NCBI RefSeq assembly: GCF_004798865.1
Contig: NW_025335268.1
Coordinates: 86,858,934-86,922,933 of the forward strand
Reading direction: 5' to 3'
Source of the DNA: Varanus komodoensis
Taxonomy: Eukaryota > Chordata > Lepidosauria > Squamata > Varanidae
Length of the DNA stretch: 64,000 nucleotides
Both the position numbers and the translations under genes were made by a program. Below are positions 49,383-62,374 of this stretch, piece after piece (positions within the stretch are counted from its first letter, which is position 1; each line of letters starts with the position of its first letter). The notes beneath the pieces were generated by a model. The model worked only from the letters and a program-made list of their open reading frames with translations, had not been told where the DNA came from and did not search any database.

Positions 49383-52149
49383 CTTAGAAAGAGAGAATGA
49401 AATAAATATTAATACACATTCCATAACTGGGAAGGTTAGTATAGTATAATGGCAAATTAACAGCTTTTAAAAATAAACAAAATTTTAAATAAATTGTAGG
49501 AGATAAAGGAACCACAACCAAAATTTCCTAACTAGAAATTAATGTCAGCTTTGCTCTTTTAAACTCCTTATAGTTATGCTTAAGGCAATAATAAAGAAGA
49601 TATTGAATATATTATAATTCTGATTTATTCCTAAAATTATACTGGTATTCATTTGATCTGGGAATTGGCAGCAGCTTTGTAATACCCAGACTATAAAAAC
49701 AGGTTCAGTGCTTTCTTCTACTGCTTTCTATGAAGGAATGTCCGATTGGATGGTTTGATGGTAAACCCTTTTTGGATGCATTTGATATTCCAGCTGTCCA
49801 ACTGCAAGACTGACTGAGGATTAAGAGCAAGCTGGATTAGTTGTCCTTCAGGAAATAGTTGCTGTACTTCAGGGAAAAGTCTCATTCCATTCTATCTTCA
49901 AATACTGCATATATCCTATCCACCTGATAAATGCCTTAAAGGGCATTAGTTAAGAAAAACTCTGCCACATAGTTCTTAATTTCCTGCCTCATGTGCATTC
50001 AGTAATTAACATACTGCTTGTAAGTGCAGCTTCAAAGCTAACTTACCTATCAGCTGATCCTAAGTGTACAAGTGACAGGAAGTAAAACTCACCATTTTTT
50101 TTAGTGTTCAAAGAAACATTTACCTCTTGGAAGTATCCTTTGGAAAAAGAGACACTTCTCACATAAAGACATCTTAAACACGTATTTGTTACATATGAGC
50201 TACTGTAGACTAGAGTTACATTGGTGCACCTTTGGGCTGTCAGCACCACAAGACACTTTGCATTTTCTGCAAAAGACTAACACAGATTCCCTTAAAAATA
50301 TTTCCCCAAAAGCGTACGAGTCAGAAATATTACTGTCGTCCAGTGTGCTAGCTAAGAGGTGCTGGGAGCTACACTGCTGGATTGCATGTACAACCTACCT
50401 TATTATGTATAATATTCTGTTGGTTACATTTTCTTAAAGGAGGAACACTTATTGCTAGCAGACATACTGCATTAATAATGGCAGAGTACATAGAAAGCAG
50501 TACAAGAGTCTATAGATTAAAGTGCAATTTCAGGAGACAGGCAATTATACTTTAACTGTTGGAGAAAGAATTCTCCAAATGAGATACAGGCTCCTATGTC
50601 AGGATACACGGTATCAGAGAAGCTAATGCCTTCCTAGGCTTCTGAAATAACTATCTGCAGCCTATTGCTTGAATCTGCCGGACCTATAAACAAGCTTTGC
50701 ATTATGGGCTGCATATTATGGTAGGTGTTTGGATATGATGCTAAATCATTAGCTACAGGAATAATGAAACTTGGACTTGTGCAGTTCAAGCCTGGGTGAA
50801 ACCAGGGCTTTGTAGTCCCCTCTCCGCTTCAGATGAGGTCAAGAAGAGATAGAAAATATTGATGTATTAATGAAGGTTTGTTATGTATGGACTCAGCATT
50901 AACTGCTGTTTGTTTGAACAAGCCAACTTCAGAGGCTAATTGATGATCTTGATTTATTCGAATAGACCACTGTTAATAGTAACCACAGTTCAAAGTTCTG
51001 GCAGAATAGCAACTATGGTTTGTAAGAAAGGTAAGGGAAGCATCCAAGCTCAGGAGTCACCCAGACTCATTCCTGTAGTGCTAAACTATGTTGAGTATTG
51101 TTAGAATGCAGACTATGTATTGATAGACATTCTTTTTTGCTGCACTGATTCGAGTCATATATTTTGAGTGTGAAAAAGAACTTTCAAGAAAAAGACTATG
51201 TCTGTTTTTATTTCACATACTCACTTACCATAAGCATATATACTAAAACAATTCCAGCTGTCTTTTTTTGCTCTATGTTTAACTTACATGACTAATTTTT
51301 GCACATGAATCCTTCACTGCTGAACTGAGTTCCTTCGTGTGGTGGAAAGTAATTCCCTGATATCCCAGATCAGTGTGGACAGCACCACTTTTACGTGAAA
51401 TGACCTACCTTTCTGCAATTTCCTTTTTTTTACTATTTAATATTATTTACTATTTAGTATATATAATAAATGGCACAAAACCCCAACAATTTATCATTGG
51501 ATTATAATTGTCATGTCGATTCGAAGACTGAGTTATTGCATGTATTCATAAAGTAAGTTATTTACATTGTGCTGTTGTTATGTAATTTTTAGAGCAATTG
51601 GGTCATCTGTGAGTTTTAATTATCTGTTGATCCACAGTAATTACTTTGGTTTACATTGCAGAATTGAGAACTGATCACTACTCAAATACCATTTCCTCTC
51701 CTGCTTTACTGCTACACAACCTCTAGGGGGCTTGTTAGCATAGTGGAACAACATAAATGCAGAACTTGCTTTCACTTTCAAAATTGAAAGAGGCAGTCTC
51801 CCTGCTCTACCAGCGGCTTGGACATAGAAATGAAACTGGAGAGTCATATCGTCATCTAAAGAACATGGAAACAACTGTGAGAAGGAAATTACAAGCACAC
51901 AATAAATGCCTTGGGAAGAAAGCCCTTCATCTTTACAAAAACAAAAGACCTCACATATTCTTCTCAAAGCAAGACATGGCAAACAAAATGTACTGTATCT
52001 GCAAGACTCAAGATTACTTCCAATACTACATCCGCATTCAAAATACATTAAAGTAGTTGTATTTTCATATTTTCCTCATTTATTTTATTGTGTATACATG
52101 AACTCAGCATTCCCATCAAATGTAACTGCAAAATGAAAGTTGTTCTTAC
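49383..52149 (-). other. Intron between exons B and C
   Basis: About 2.8 kb of intron, phase 1. I see no repeat I can name. It is AT-rich with scattered short ORFs and no splice-supported exon. Confidence 0.6.
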
Positions 52150-52186
52150 TTTGATTGCTGTGCCCTGTAGAAACATGCTGGGAGTC
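52150..52186 (-). CDS. AFF3: AFF3-like gene, internal exon B (37-bp small exon)
   Basis: Very short internal exon. Minus strand: acceptor CCTCTTTTAG, 37 coding bases, donor GTAAGAAC. It enters in phase 0 and leaves after the first base of a codon. The translation is DSQHVSTGHSNQ plus one base. AFF proteins have ESQHL or DSQHV directly after the preceding segment, so order and content fit the family. It lies about 10.2 kb downstream of exon A and 2.8 kb upstream of exon C. The exon is too short for ORF-based finding and would be missed without homology. Splice sites look strong. Confidence 0.85.
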
Positions 52187-54745
52187 CTAAAAGAGGCAAA
52201 AACATGGTTGGTTATACTGCTTCAAAACCATGAAATAGTACAGTGAACATAGCCTATATTAATGATAGCAAACATTAAACTTACAGCAAACAACAGTGAA
52301 TTAAACATACAAAACCAAGTCTTGTGCACATGTGGGTAGGGGAGGCAGTCCTTCCAGGTAGAGAACTTGGGACACTCCTTCAGACTTTCTGGCAGAAAGA
52401 TGGGGAGCCAGAAGGGGATATAACATGTCTTGGTAGGTCATTTTTGTTACTTCTGGCAAGAGTTTACTATTCTTACCCCCAGTGAGATTTGCCAAGGTGT
52501 AGACCAGGAAAAGATCTCTCTCTGATTCATGATTGGGGGCCATCCAATGTAGAGGAGTTCATATAGGAAGGAAAGCTTTCACAAATCAAACACATCTCCA
52601 CAGGGCCAAACCAGAAACGACTTCCGTTTCTAGATGCAGTTGCTGCTCCTTCTCCTCTCTAGAGTAGGCACATCTGCTAAAACTGATCGGGACTCTAGTG
52701 TAGTGGATGAGGGGCTTTTATGATCTGGTCAGGCATCCTGAAACTACTACTAGGTCAGTCGGCATTGTACAGGCACTGAAGAGACAGTGACATTCAGCTT
52801 AGGTCTCTGAGACACCGACAGTCTTTATTTGGCATGACTGTCTACTTGACACATGACTCCGCTGACGTCTTACAACATTCCTAGTTCCATGGGCACTAGA
52901 TCACTATTTGCCTTGGCCAATTCTTCATGGCAATGCCCTTTCAGAGCACACCATGCCAGCAACTGCTATTGAATTTTTAAAATGTATCTTAAATATATGC
53001 CAGATGCTGGACCGCCATTCTAATGGGTTGCCGCTCAATGCACGGCCCTGTGTCTATCATGCCCTGCTGACAGGAGCCAGTTATGGCAGGAAAACAATAA
53101 AAGCAAATATGTTTCCAGTCCCTCCTTTTCTTTACACTGTCAGCTACACAAATCTCACAGTTCTCATTCCATTATTTTGAAGTATTATATCTATATTTAG
53201 GGTTTTCTCTGTAATGCATGTAGCTTCTCATATCTTATCCATAGATTTTATATGCAAAAAAGGCATATAAGAAGATACATAGAAAATGCTTTAGAGAACA
53301 GAACTGCCAGTTCTATAACAAAGGTTTCTGCCTCTTTGTTACGAGAAGTCTCGTTGGTTCACCTCTTCCTCTGCTGCACCCAGGAGGATAGGCTGCTAAG
53401 ACAAGACAACTTTGCGTGATGGCATGTATTTTGATATGCTACGATAACATAAACATTAACCAAAAAATAATGCAAGTTCCCATTTAGTCTTAAATGGTGT
53501 GGTTGAGCTTCACATTAGTTTTCAATAGATATATATATACTTAGCAAAAGTGATGTGCAATTATGCCATACTAGAAACTGGATATTTTTATGAAACAGCT
53601 TCATCATTTTGGCAAAACATTGTGCTAAGTCTTCCAAATATGTCAGCTCAAATTTGCTTTGAATAATTTAGAGCAATTATGAGATTTTTCAAGAGTAGAT
53701 ACATGATAAAGTCTGTAATATTTTGTATTTATAGGTGTCTTGCTGAATCTATGAATGTGTTCCTGTATATAATTTATGGTCTCCTGATATTTAGAGCCCC
53801 CCTTCAATTCTTGAAGATGACATTACAGTTAAGGATAAACTAAGTCAAGTACCATATTTAAAGGCAGTTTTACTGATTCTCAGGAATATTTCAAGCAAAA
53901 TAAATTGCAACAATAAAACTAATTAACATAAATCTGTGTGGTTTTAACAATGAATAAGGATTAACGGCTTTCTAAACGACATACATCCAGAATTATGACC
54001 AGTTTCAAGAAAACTAATCATTATTGTTGCCTGAATCATAAAGTAAGTGCGATGCATTAAGGTCTGTCTCCTGGTCCCTTAGAGCAGAATATATTTAACT
54101 TGTTTAGAATTATAGCTCACCCTCTCTGTGTATTTGAAAAAAGCAGTAACAATTATGTATTGAATTTATTCTCACAGTCATTCACTGAATACGATTATTC
54201 ACATTTCATAGCTAGGAAATTAAGGCTGAGATGCAGTAACTTGTCCACAGCCACTTGGTGAATCTAGAGATGGAGGGACGTTTGAACTTCTTTTGCTCTT
54301 TAAGCTGAGGTGCTGTGGAATAGTTTTCAGCGCTCTGAAACCATAAGCAACAGGCAAGTCTTTCTGCAATGGTACAGAACTCAATTCTCTAGATTTGGCA
54401 TTCACAAAACAGTGAGCCTGATGGCATATTAAAGGGCTATACTGTGCAAAAGGAAATATTAATATTTACTTGGTGTGTTCACAAGAATGTTTGCTGACAC
54501 TTCTTAAGGACTCAGGAGACACACTTGCTAATACAAGCATTGCAATTGTTAATACAAGCCTCTTACAAGCTCTTACCTCAGGCCAAATTTCCTAAATATC
54601 CACCCCAGTCAAGTACAGTCACATCCAGGTGAAGCTTGTAGACCTTTCTCTGCTTCCCAAAACTCTTCCTGTTGTATTTCTGAGCATTTATCTGACCTTT
54701 AATGTTTGCTTGTACAGTATATCCTTATCTGACAACATCTTAGGG

Positions 54746-55204
54746 CAGTGATGGCGAACCTATGGCACGCGTGCCCAAGGGGCATGTGATTGCCCCAGCA
54801 ACCACGCGCATATTCAGAAAGATTAAGGGCAACAGGCAATGATGCCACGCATTAGCCATGACTTGCCGAACTTTCGCATGGCCCATCAGTGAGCTGCCAG
54901 GGATTTGCATGGACTGTGATTTTAGTGGGACACAGGTGGCGCAGTGGTTTAAACTGCTGGGCTGATTGATTGAAAGGTTGCCGGTTCGAGTCTGCACAAC
55001 CCATAGTGATTTTAGCAGGAGGAGGAAATATACTCAGATGCCTTTTTCAGGGCCGGCCAAAAGCTGGTGGTCAGTGGAATGTTGCCTCCTTGTGTTGGTG
55101 GTCAGCAAATTCAGGTTTTATCGCAGTGTTGGCACTTTGCGATAAATAAGTGGATTCTGAGTTGCAGTTTGGGCACTTCGTTTCTAAAAGGCTTGCCATC
55201 ACTG
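54746..55204. mobile_element. hAT-type transposon with perfect target duplication
   Basis: Perfect 8-bp duplication TCTTAGGG at 54738-54745 and 55205-55212. Left end CAGTGATGGCGAACCTATGG pairs with the reverse complement of the right end, CAGTGATGGCAAGCCTTTTA. Inner landmarks GTTGGCACTTTGCGATAAAT and TTTGGGCACTTCG are those of a widespread amniote hAT MITE. A SINE head is nested at 54926-55005. No transposase. Confidence 0.93.
54926..55005 (+). mobile_element. Head-only Sauria SINE nested in a hAT element
   Basis: About 80 bp with box A TGGCGCAGTGG near 54938 and box B GGTTCGAGTC near 54983. It is flanked by a perfect 10-bp duplication GTGATTTTAG at 54916-54925 and 55006-55015. The tRNA-like head matches the SINE at 1266, but the body and the Bov-B-like 3' tail are missing, and there is no A-rich tail. 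Confidence 0.85.
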
Positions 55205-56013
55205 TCTTAGGGCATTCACCTGGCATAACAAAGCTACCTGCTCCCTTTTCTTAATCTTCATCAGCCACATTTGGCTATCCCACAGTGAATGAATAACCTA
55301 GGGTTTGGACCTTAGCTATCCACTTCCTCCTCCCCTTTTCTTAGTTCACCCACCAATCAGGAGACTTTTATCTTGCTACAGACAGACCAAATCCTAATTG
55401 TCAATTTCTCAACTGCCAACTGGCCTTTCCCAGCTGCTCTTTGTCATCTAGCTAGAATCCCTAGCCAATTAAAATTGAATTCATTTGATCCAGGCCCCAT
55501 CTATTTGTCTATCTTTTGTTCTATTGATCCATATTCAAAGCAATTGTTTCTGTCTCCCATTTCAGAATATCACTACACAAGCTTTGGAGGGTAGCAAAGC
55601 AAGGCGGCAGGTCCTCTCAAATACAATATAGACTCTGAGAGGTCATGAAAAGTAAACATGGCAGAACAACAATAGTTATTTAGATGGCATTTCTTCACAG
55701 CACTGTGAAGGGTCTGAACAGGGTCCACAAGCATGACTATGGTGCACACAGACATGGCACACACTGAGAGCTGGCACACATGGGGACAACAGGGGGTGGG
55801 CCTTGTACCCCTTACTTGCCTTTGTGTCCCCTGTTCAGAGTGTACATGATTTTTACCAGCAAATTTCCTTCATGGTGCATAATATACTTCAAATTATTAA
55901 TTTTCCATACACACACACAAACATCAAACTGGAAAGGATGCAGTTGCTCTGTCATGTACTACAAGAAGAAATATTGCAGACTAAAGTCTCTCAGTGACCT
56001 CATTTACAAAGTA

Positions 56014-56710
56014 CAGTGGTACCTTGGCTCATGAACTTAATCTGTTCCAGGACTCTAGTCGTGACCCAAATTGGTCCTGAGCCAAGTTAAATTTCCCAAT
56101 AAGGTTCAATGTAAATAAGGTTAATCCGTTCTGCAACCATTTTTTAAATCAGAAAAATGTGAAGCAAAGTGACAACAACAAGATCGCAGCCATCTCCCCC
56201 CGCACCCCAAACACACGCGTGGCCATCTCCCCACCCCCCAGCATGACTGAGATCATGTCTGCCATCCCTGCAGGCGCCCGTCATCCCGGTGCACTGGGGG
56301 TGGGGGGGAGAGATGGGCGTGATCACGGGCGCACTGGGGGAGGGACAGATGGCCACAAACAGTGCGCTGGGGGTGGGGAGAGGTCTGCGACTGCAGTTCT
56401 GTTCATGCAGGGAAGGCGTGCCTGATCAGAGGCGCGCTGCTGCAGGAAAGACGGGAGCAGCAAAGCAGAGCCGCGGGGGAGATGGCCGAGATTCCGCTTT
56501 TCCTGCAGCAGTGCACCTCTGATCACGCATGCCTTCCCTGCAAGAAAGCAACTAGAATCGTGGCCATCTCCCCACTTTGGGGAGGGGGAGATGGCTGCGA
56601 TCTTGGTTGCCACCCAAAGTTGTGTTCGTGACCCAAGTCAAAATCTTTCAGAATTTTTTGTTCGTGACCTGATTGGTAAACCAAGGCATTCGTGAGCCGA
56701 GGTACCACTG
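56014..56710. mobile_element. TA-flanked DNA transposon (GGTACC-end family), long copy
   Basis: TA at 56012-56013 and 56711-56712. Left CAGTGGTACCTTGGCTCATG pairs with right reverse complement CAGTGGTACCTCGGCTCACG. Same family as 37858-38156 but about 400 bp longer, with a GC-rich, G/C-skewed middle. The small frames there are by-products. No transposase. Confidence 0.88.
56406..56542. repeat. Long internal inverted repeat in the TA-flanked element
   Basis: TGCAGGGAAGGCGTGCCTGA and the following CAGAGGCGCGCTGCTGCAGG (56406-56449) pair with TTTCCTGCAGCAGTGCACCT onwards (56498-56542) with few mismatches. Arms are about 44 bp, the loop about 48 bp. Confidence 0.85.
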
Positions 56711-58056
56711 TAGTACAGTTCAACTCCCATTTTCACCTTCTTCAGTTCTCTACTGCATTTCCTTCGAAACTCTCTTTCTTGCAGGCTTTAGTGGCCTTTA
56801 TTTTTTACTGTTTTCCTTCTGACACCATGTAATGTTTGCTCCAAACTTTCTAAAAGGATGCAACAGGAGACTCAAGTGAGGAACAAAAAAACTGTACTTA
56901 ACAAAGCAAAATTCTTAGTACAGCTGAACTGAAAGAGTCTGCTGCCTTAGGCATTGATGCTGTTTATATTTCCCCTGTACTGTTTTACCTGTACACATGG
57001 CACATGTTGGTTCCCAAGAACATTACAATGCAGTTCAAGAGGGCAGCCAAGAAAAAGTTCCAGAGCAGTAAGTTCCAGACCTTGGATGTAGATACGTAAA
57101 ATTTAGAAATACAAGCCAAGATGGTTACAGACACCATGAGAAAATATTTGTGGGAAAGGAGCAAGCATGTGTTATTATTTTATTGTTGTTGTTATTAATT
57201 GATAAATATGTATCATATTTTGTTTGTAATATACCTTCAAGGCATATACAGAACAAATATTAAAACAATTTAATACACAATAAAGATAGAAGAGCTACCA
57301 AAATTAGTAGCAAAAAGGAAAGTTGTGAATAAAGTGTCAAGTTAAAGTGAGAATGAAGACACATTTTGGAAATTCTGGGTAGTTTTAGAAACAAAGTTCC
57401 TTCAGTTCATTACTATTTTTGACACCAAATTCCCACAAAAACCTTATCAACAAGTTCCTAGCAAAAAGTAGACACTTCAATAAGGAAGTACCTGAAATTT
57501 CCCAGAAATCATTGTACTGGAAACTTACTCTTAGTTCCTTGATCATGAATTAGGTCCATATCTACCAAAAATGATATTGGTAAGAATTCTGATGTCTTGA
57601 ATTATTGTTTTCCAAGACTCCCTGGTTTTTACTCGGCATTCCAATATGCCAACAATTCCAAGGCTTTTGAACCTAATGTAAGTCTATATTTCTCCTGCTG
57701 GAAGGAAAATGTGGGGAAAGAGAAGGGTCTCAACAGAAGTAATAAGGGTAAAAAGGCCTCGAGGTGTCATCATGTTCCCAGCAACACCACTGTGAGCAAT
57801 GCTAGATGTGGAACTCAGAGCACAGTGATATTTATCTTAATAGTAGCTTAAATGTGAACTTGGCCTAACCAGGACACACTTCATCTCATAATAGGAAAAC
57901 ACATTCCAAATCAAGACTTGGGGAGTCCTGCCCATCACTAAATCTTTCTACAGTTGTTTAAAATGTATCCAGTTTCAAATGATAAAACTGAAGTGAAATA
58001 ATATGTGTAAACATTTTGAGATTATGCTAATCAAACAGTATATAAATGCTTTAACG

Positions 58057-58575
58057 CAGGGGTCCCCAACCCCCAGGCAACAGACCAGTACCAGTTTGTG
58101 GCCTGTTAGGAACTGGTTTGCACAGCAGGAGGTGAGCGGTGGGCAAGCGAGCGAAGTTTCATCTGTATTTGCAGCTGCTCCGCAGCGCTAGCATCACCGC
58201 TGGGGAGCAGCTGCAAATACAGATTATCATTAGGGCCATTTTGGGTCTGGGGCCGCAAAGGGAGGGGGGAGTGGTGGCAGCGGCTCAGCCAGGTGGCAAG
58301 TGGCGTGGAGAAGCCAGGGAGGGTGCATGCAAGTGGCATGCGAACTGGGAAGCAGGTAAGGCTGGGCAGCAGGTTGGGGGGAGGCCCACTGATTCTGCAT
58401 TATGGTGAGTTGTATAATTATTTCATTATATATTACAATGTAATAACAATAGAAATAAAGTGCACAATAAATAGAAGGAGCGCGAATTATCCTGCAACCA
58501 CTACCCCCTCCAGTCCATGGAAAAATTGTCTGCCTAGAAACTGGTCCCTGGTGCCAAAAAGGTTGAAGACAACTG
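58057..58575. mobile_element. hAT-type MITE (CAGGGGTCCCCAACC ends)
   Basis: Left end CAGGGGTCCCCAACCCCCAG; right end GTGCCAAAAAGGTTGAAGAC then AACTG. Flanks CTTTAACG (58049-58056) and CTTTGGAG (58576-58583) match at five of eight positions. Inner blocks such as GGAGGTGAGCGG, GCAGCTGCAAATACAG and AACTGGTCCCTGG are those of a widespread amniote hAT family. The 138- and 139-codon frames on opposite strands across it are not genes. Confidence 0.85.
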
Positions 58576-61500
58576 CTTTGGAGAAGGAGAAGGAGGGGAA
58601 GGTAAATACAAGTGTGTGCATGAATGAGAAACTGAAGGTAGACCAAGGGATGTCACATGAGGTTCCTTTTAAAATACATTTGAACTTAGAAACTTCAAAA
58701 ACTAGCATGTAACATTCTTCAATTTTCCTGTATATTTTATTCAAATCCAACAAATGCATAAGCAAAAATCAAAAGACATATTCATGTCCAGGTCCTCCTC
58801 TTAGTAAAACTGAAAATGTTTAATTCACAATGAAGAATTGCAGTGGCGTGGTGACCTTGATCTACGAGGCCACATAAGTAGCTTTTCCTACTAATTCCTG
58901 TGTAGGAATTCTCCTTCACCAAATTGCCAGGTTGCATTGTGTCCCTCATCAACCTATAAGTTTCAAAATCAATTCAGCAGAAGATAGCACTGGAAGACAA
59001 AGCCAGCTGTACAAGTGGAATGCCTTGCACAGCATTAGCTTCTTAACTAGACTCCAGTCAGTAAGTCTAAACTGACATTACATTCCCTTTATTGTTATAC
59101 TGCATATACAATATACATGAAATTTTAAGATACTTATTTAGCTTTGATTTCTACAATGACATCAAATAAGCTCAGCTACACTCAAGACAGCCCGTGGAAT
59201 TTTAATTGCCTATTTTAATACAGTGTAAATTTCAAGCTGTCAGGCTAGTAATTAGCTGAAGTACAGGTTAAAGGTAGTTCAGTATGCCTGAGGGCTAACA
59301 TCATCAATATTATATTTTAAACACAAATGAGCAAAAACTACTACTTCATTATCCAGATATTTGCCACATCAGTACAAACACAGGAAACACTTTAATGTTT
59401 CTGTCTCCCTTTGCATGAATTGTTGCAACCGCTTCCCCCTCTAGATTCTATCAGTGTTACCTCCTAAGTAAGATGAAACCTTTCCAAAGGCAAACCAAGC
59501 CACTTAGAGGTCCAATTTATGAGGTTTTTTATTCTTCTGGCACGCTCTGTCTCTCTGGGGCAATATGGCACTTAAGATATGATACACTAAAGTCATGTAT
59601 CAACAACTACATAGTGCAACATTTACTTCAACATTTAGAATCAACCATGTGCTGCCAATGTGCACTGGAAGAACACAATGACTAGTATGCTCATTGCCCA
59701 GGGAAAGGGCACATAGGCAGAAAGGAAAAGGGTGGAGAGAGGGAACAGAGTTTTGACAGAACTACAAAGATCAAAGCAAAGGTAGCAAAATGTGCAAATG
59801 AGGCAGACTTAGGGCAAATAAATCTAGAAAGCAATTCAAAATTAAACTTGATTAAAAGGCTTCATGCAGTTTGTTCTGTGGAAATGAAAGGGGTTGTGTG
59901 TGCGCACGCACACATGTGTACACAAAATAGCTAGGTTGGAAATACTTTAAAATATTTCAAAGGGTTGACCTGGGGGCCTGAAGTTGCAGATCAGATGAAT
60001 TATTTTAGGTGTTACACATAAGATTAGATTACATTTTATTTTCTTTGACTTTTTGTTGTAGTTAATCCAGTTTTAAAAAATGATTAAGTGGTGCTCAAGG
60101 CTAAATTCTTATACACACTTACGATGATATAAATCTAACTCAAACCAGCATCTTCTGAGTAGTTTGGCAGAGGATTATGCTAGCCTATATACTAACAGCT
60201 ACTAGTCTACTACTAAGATACACTAGCCTATATACTATATATAGTACATGATACTTATGTAGCCAAAATGGCACCACCCATACCCATGAGCGAGGTAGCA
60301 GCAGAATTGAGGAAACCCAAGATTGCAGAAGTATTACAGTTGTTTAGATAAGAAGAGAGCTTGGAGATGGAACCTTGTCCACCCTCCACCCAAAAAAAAG
60401 TCTTACAGGGACTGATCGTGCATGACTAAAAGAAAAGAAAAACCAGGGGCAGGAACAAAGAATGAAAGGAAAATGGATGGCGTGGTGGGGATCACTCCAA
60501 AGTTCAGTATTTTCTTGCAGCTCTCACTTGCAAGTTTGTAACTGAGGCACACAGAATTTACTTAGTCAGAGGAAAGAGGATTCTGCACATCCTCAAAGCC
60601 ACTCTCTATGGAGTACGGGGACAAGCATACTGGACATAAACTGAGACCTTTATTACTGACTCTGTTACATGTGCTAATTACATGAACCTAATTCAGTGGT
60701 TATGTGTAAAATTTCAGAGAGAAATAACACATTCTGAGATAAGCTGAATATTCACTGGATATATTTCTTCCTTGGGGGCACATGGTAGTGCTTTCATTCC
60801 TAGTTAGACAGAATAATAAATTAGTGGGTCTGTAAACTGGTAAAACTTTTAAAAACAGCTTTTAAACAGTTAGTTCTATAGACAGATAGAGAGATATAGG
60901 GAGATGGAAGGCAGGGAGAACATGCTGCCAATGCTTTGTAATAAAACTAGTGTAACATTTGAAATATTTAAATGACTAAAATACCAGTAATAGAAGAAAA
61001 AATACTTGGATAGAAAAATAATGTTAAAAAGCAATTCAACTCAATTTTTATTTTATATTATGAATATATTTTGTGTTGTTTCCCTTATGAATTCCTACAC
61101 CACAAATTTACAGGAACATGTTTTTAGGAAGATTGTTGACTCTATGTCAATAAGCTAATCCTTAAGTTTTGAAAATGCTCATACAAGCCTGTTAAGCAAC
61201 AAGCTTTGTAAGCTCCAAAGAAATCTTATACTTACTAAGGGAGCACCTTCTTATTCTTAACATTGCAACACAACCCAAAGAACTTATAATAGCTATAATA
61301 CATAAGGGGCTGTGTGAAGGGGCTTTATTAAATCTATTCTGACTATGATTTGTGGATTGTCATCTGTCTTTTGCTCTGTCATCTCCTGATTGATGGAATA
61401 AGGTTTTTTTTTCCTCTTTGGAAAAGTACATTAAAAAGTCTGCTGCAATTTACTAAACTTTTGCAGGCACATATTTTGTGCATTTTTCTTAACTCAGTAT

Positions 61501-62054
61501 ACGATCAGTGAGCAGAGCACACATACACAAAGACCGCTACAATCTTTTGCTTGTACAAACGGAGTATGAAGAGAGAGATCAGAGATGCATACTTTTTTTT
61601 TTTTAAGTAGCACATACTGTATATTAGCATAGTCTTCAGCAACTTTCATATTTTGCACAACTAAATTAGTGTTCAGTTTTGGAAGGTGAAACAATGGTCT
61701 GCAAGTTGGTTTACCTAACGAAAAAAATGATCAAAATCCTCATATTTGGTCCATAATAATACAAACTTGTGAATCTGTTGCAGATTATTGCGCTATGTTT
61801 AAAGGCAAAGGCCTAAAGCTTTATATTAAAGAAGCATAATATTCAGAAGCTACTACATATAATGCTAATTAGTGCTAATGCACCCAATTTGAGGGGTTGA
61901 TAACAACATACAGTATATAGCCCTAAATGGTTTAGTGAACAGTTATCTAAAGGTTACCTCCTTCTGTATACATCTGCCTGGTCCTTAAGGTTCTACAGAG
62001 GTCCTTCTCTGAGAGCCTACTTGAAGGAAGTGAAGAGGTTGTTACAAGAAGAAG

Positions 62055-62128
62055 GAACTTATTTATTTATGCTTCCATTTATACACTCCCTACTTCCAAA
62101 GTCTCAAGGCGGCTTCGCAGTGTTGGTG
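62055..62128 (-). mobile_element. CR1 LINE 3' end fragment
   Basis: TTATTTATTTATGCTTCC followed by CTCAAGGCGGCTTCGC is the reverse complement of a CR1 tail (AAGCCGCCTTGAG, then ATAAATAAATAA). It lies about 250 bp downstream of exon A on the gene strand. Confidence 0.6.
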
Positions 62129-62374
62129 CCTCAACTGTAATATTCTCCTAAGAGAGGTTTGTCTTGTGTTTCTTTATCCTTTCCAGCTCCAGACTATATC
62201 AGACCTTTCTGATATTGTAATTGTTAATGTTAATACATTGTGAATTTTAGTTCACAATTTGGAAGTGTATCACAACACATCCCTTTTAGCAAACTTGGAT
62301 GTTAAAAAATGATAGGGTCAATTGCAAGATCATAGTTCACAACTATTGGTAATGGTAAAGCAAAAGCTATTTAC

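Larger units (their letters stand above)
52187..62374 (-). other. Intron between exons A and B
   Basis: About 10.2 kb of intron, phase 0. It holds a CR1 tail at 62055, a hAT element at 58057, a TA-flanked foldback element at 56014 and a hAT element with a nested SINE at 54746. In 52187-54737, 55213-56011, 56713-58048 and 58584-62050 I see no gene, no RNA and no repeat I can name. Confidence 0.6.

Noticed and set aside
54932-55003. tRNA gene, because of box A, box B and GGTTCGAGTC
   Set aside because: There is no acceptor or anticodon arm pairing of a functional tRNA; it is a SINE head between target duplications.
58230-58712. 138- and 139-codon opposite-strand frames as genes
   Set aside because: Both overlap the hAT MITE and its flank and show no domain.
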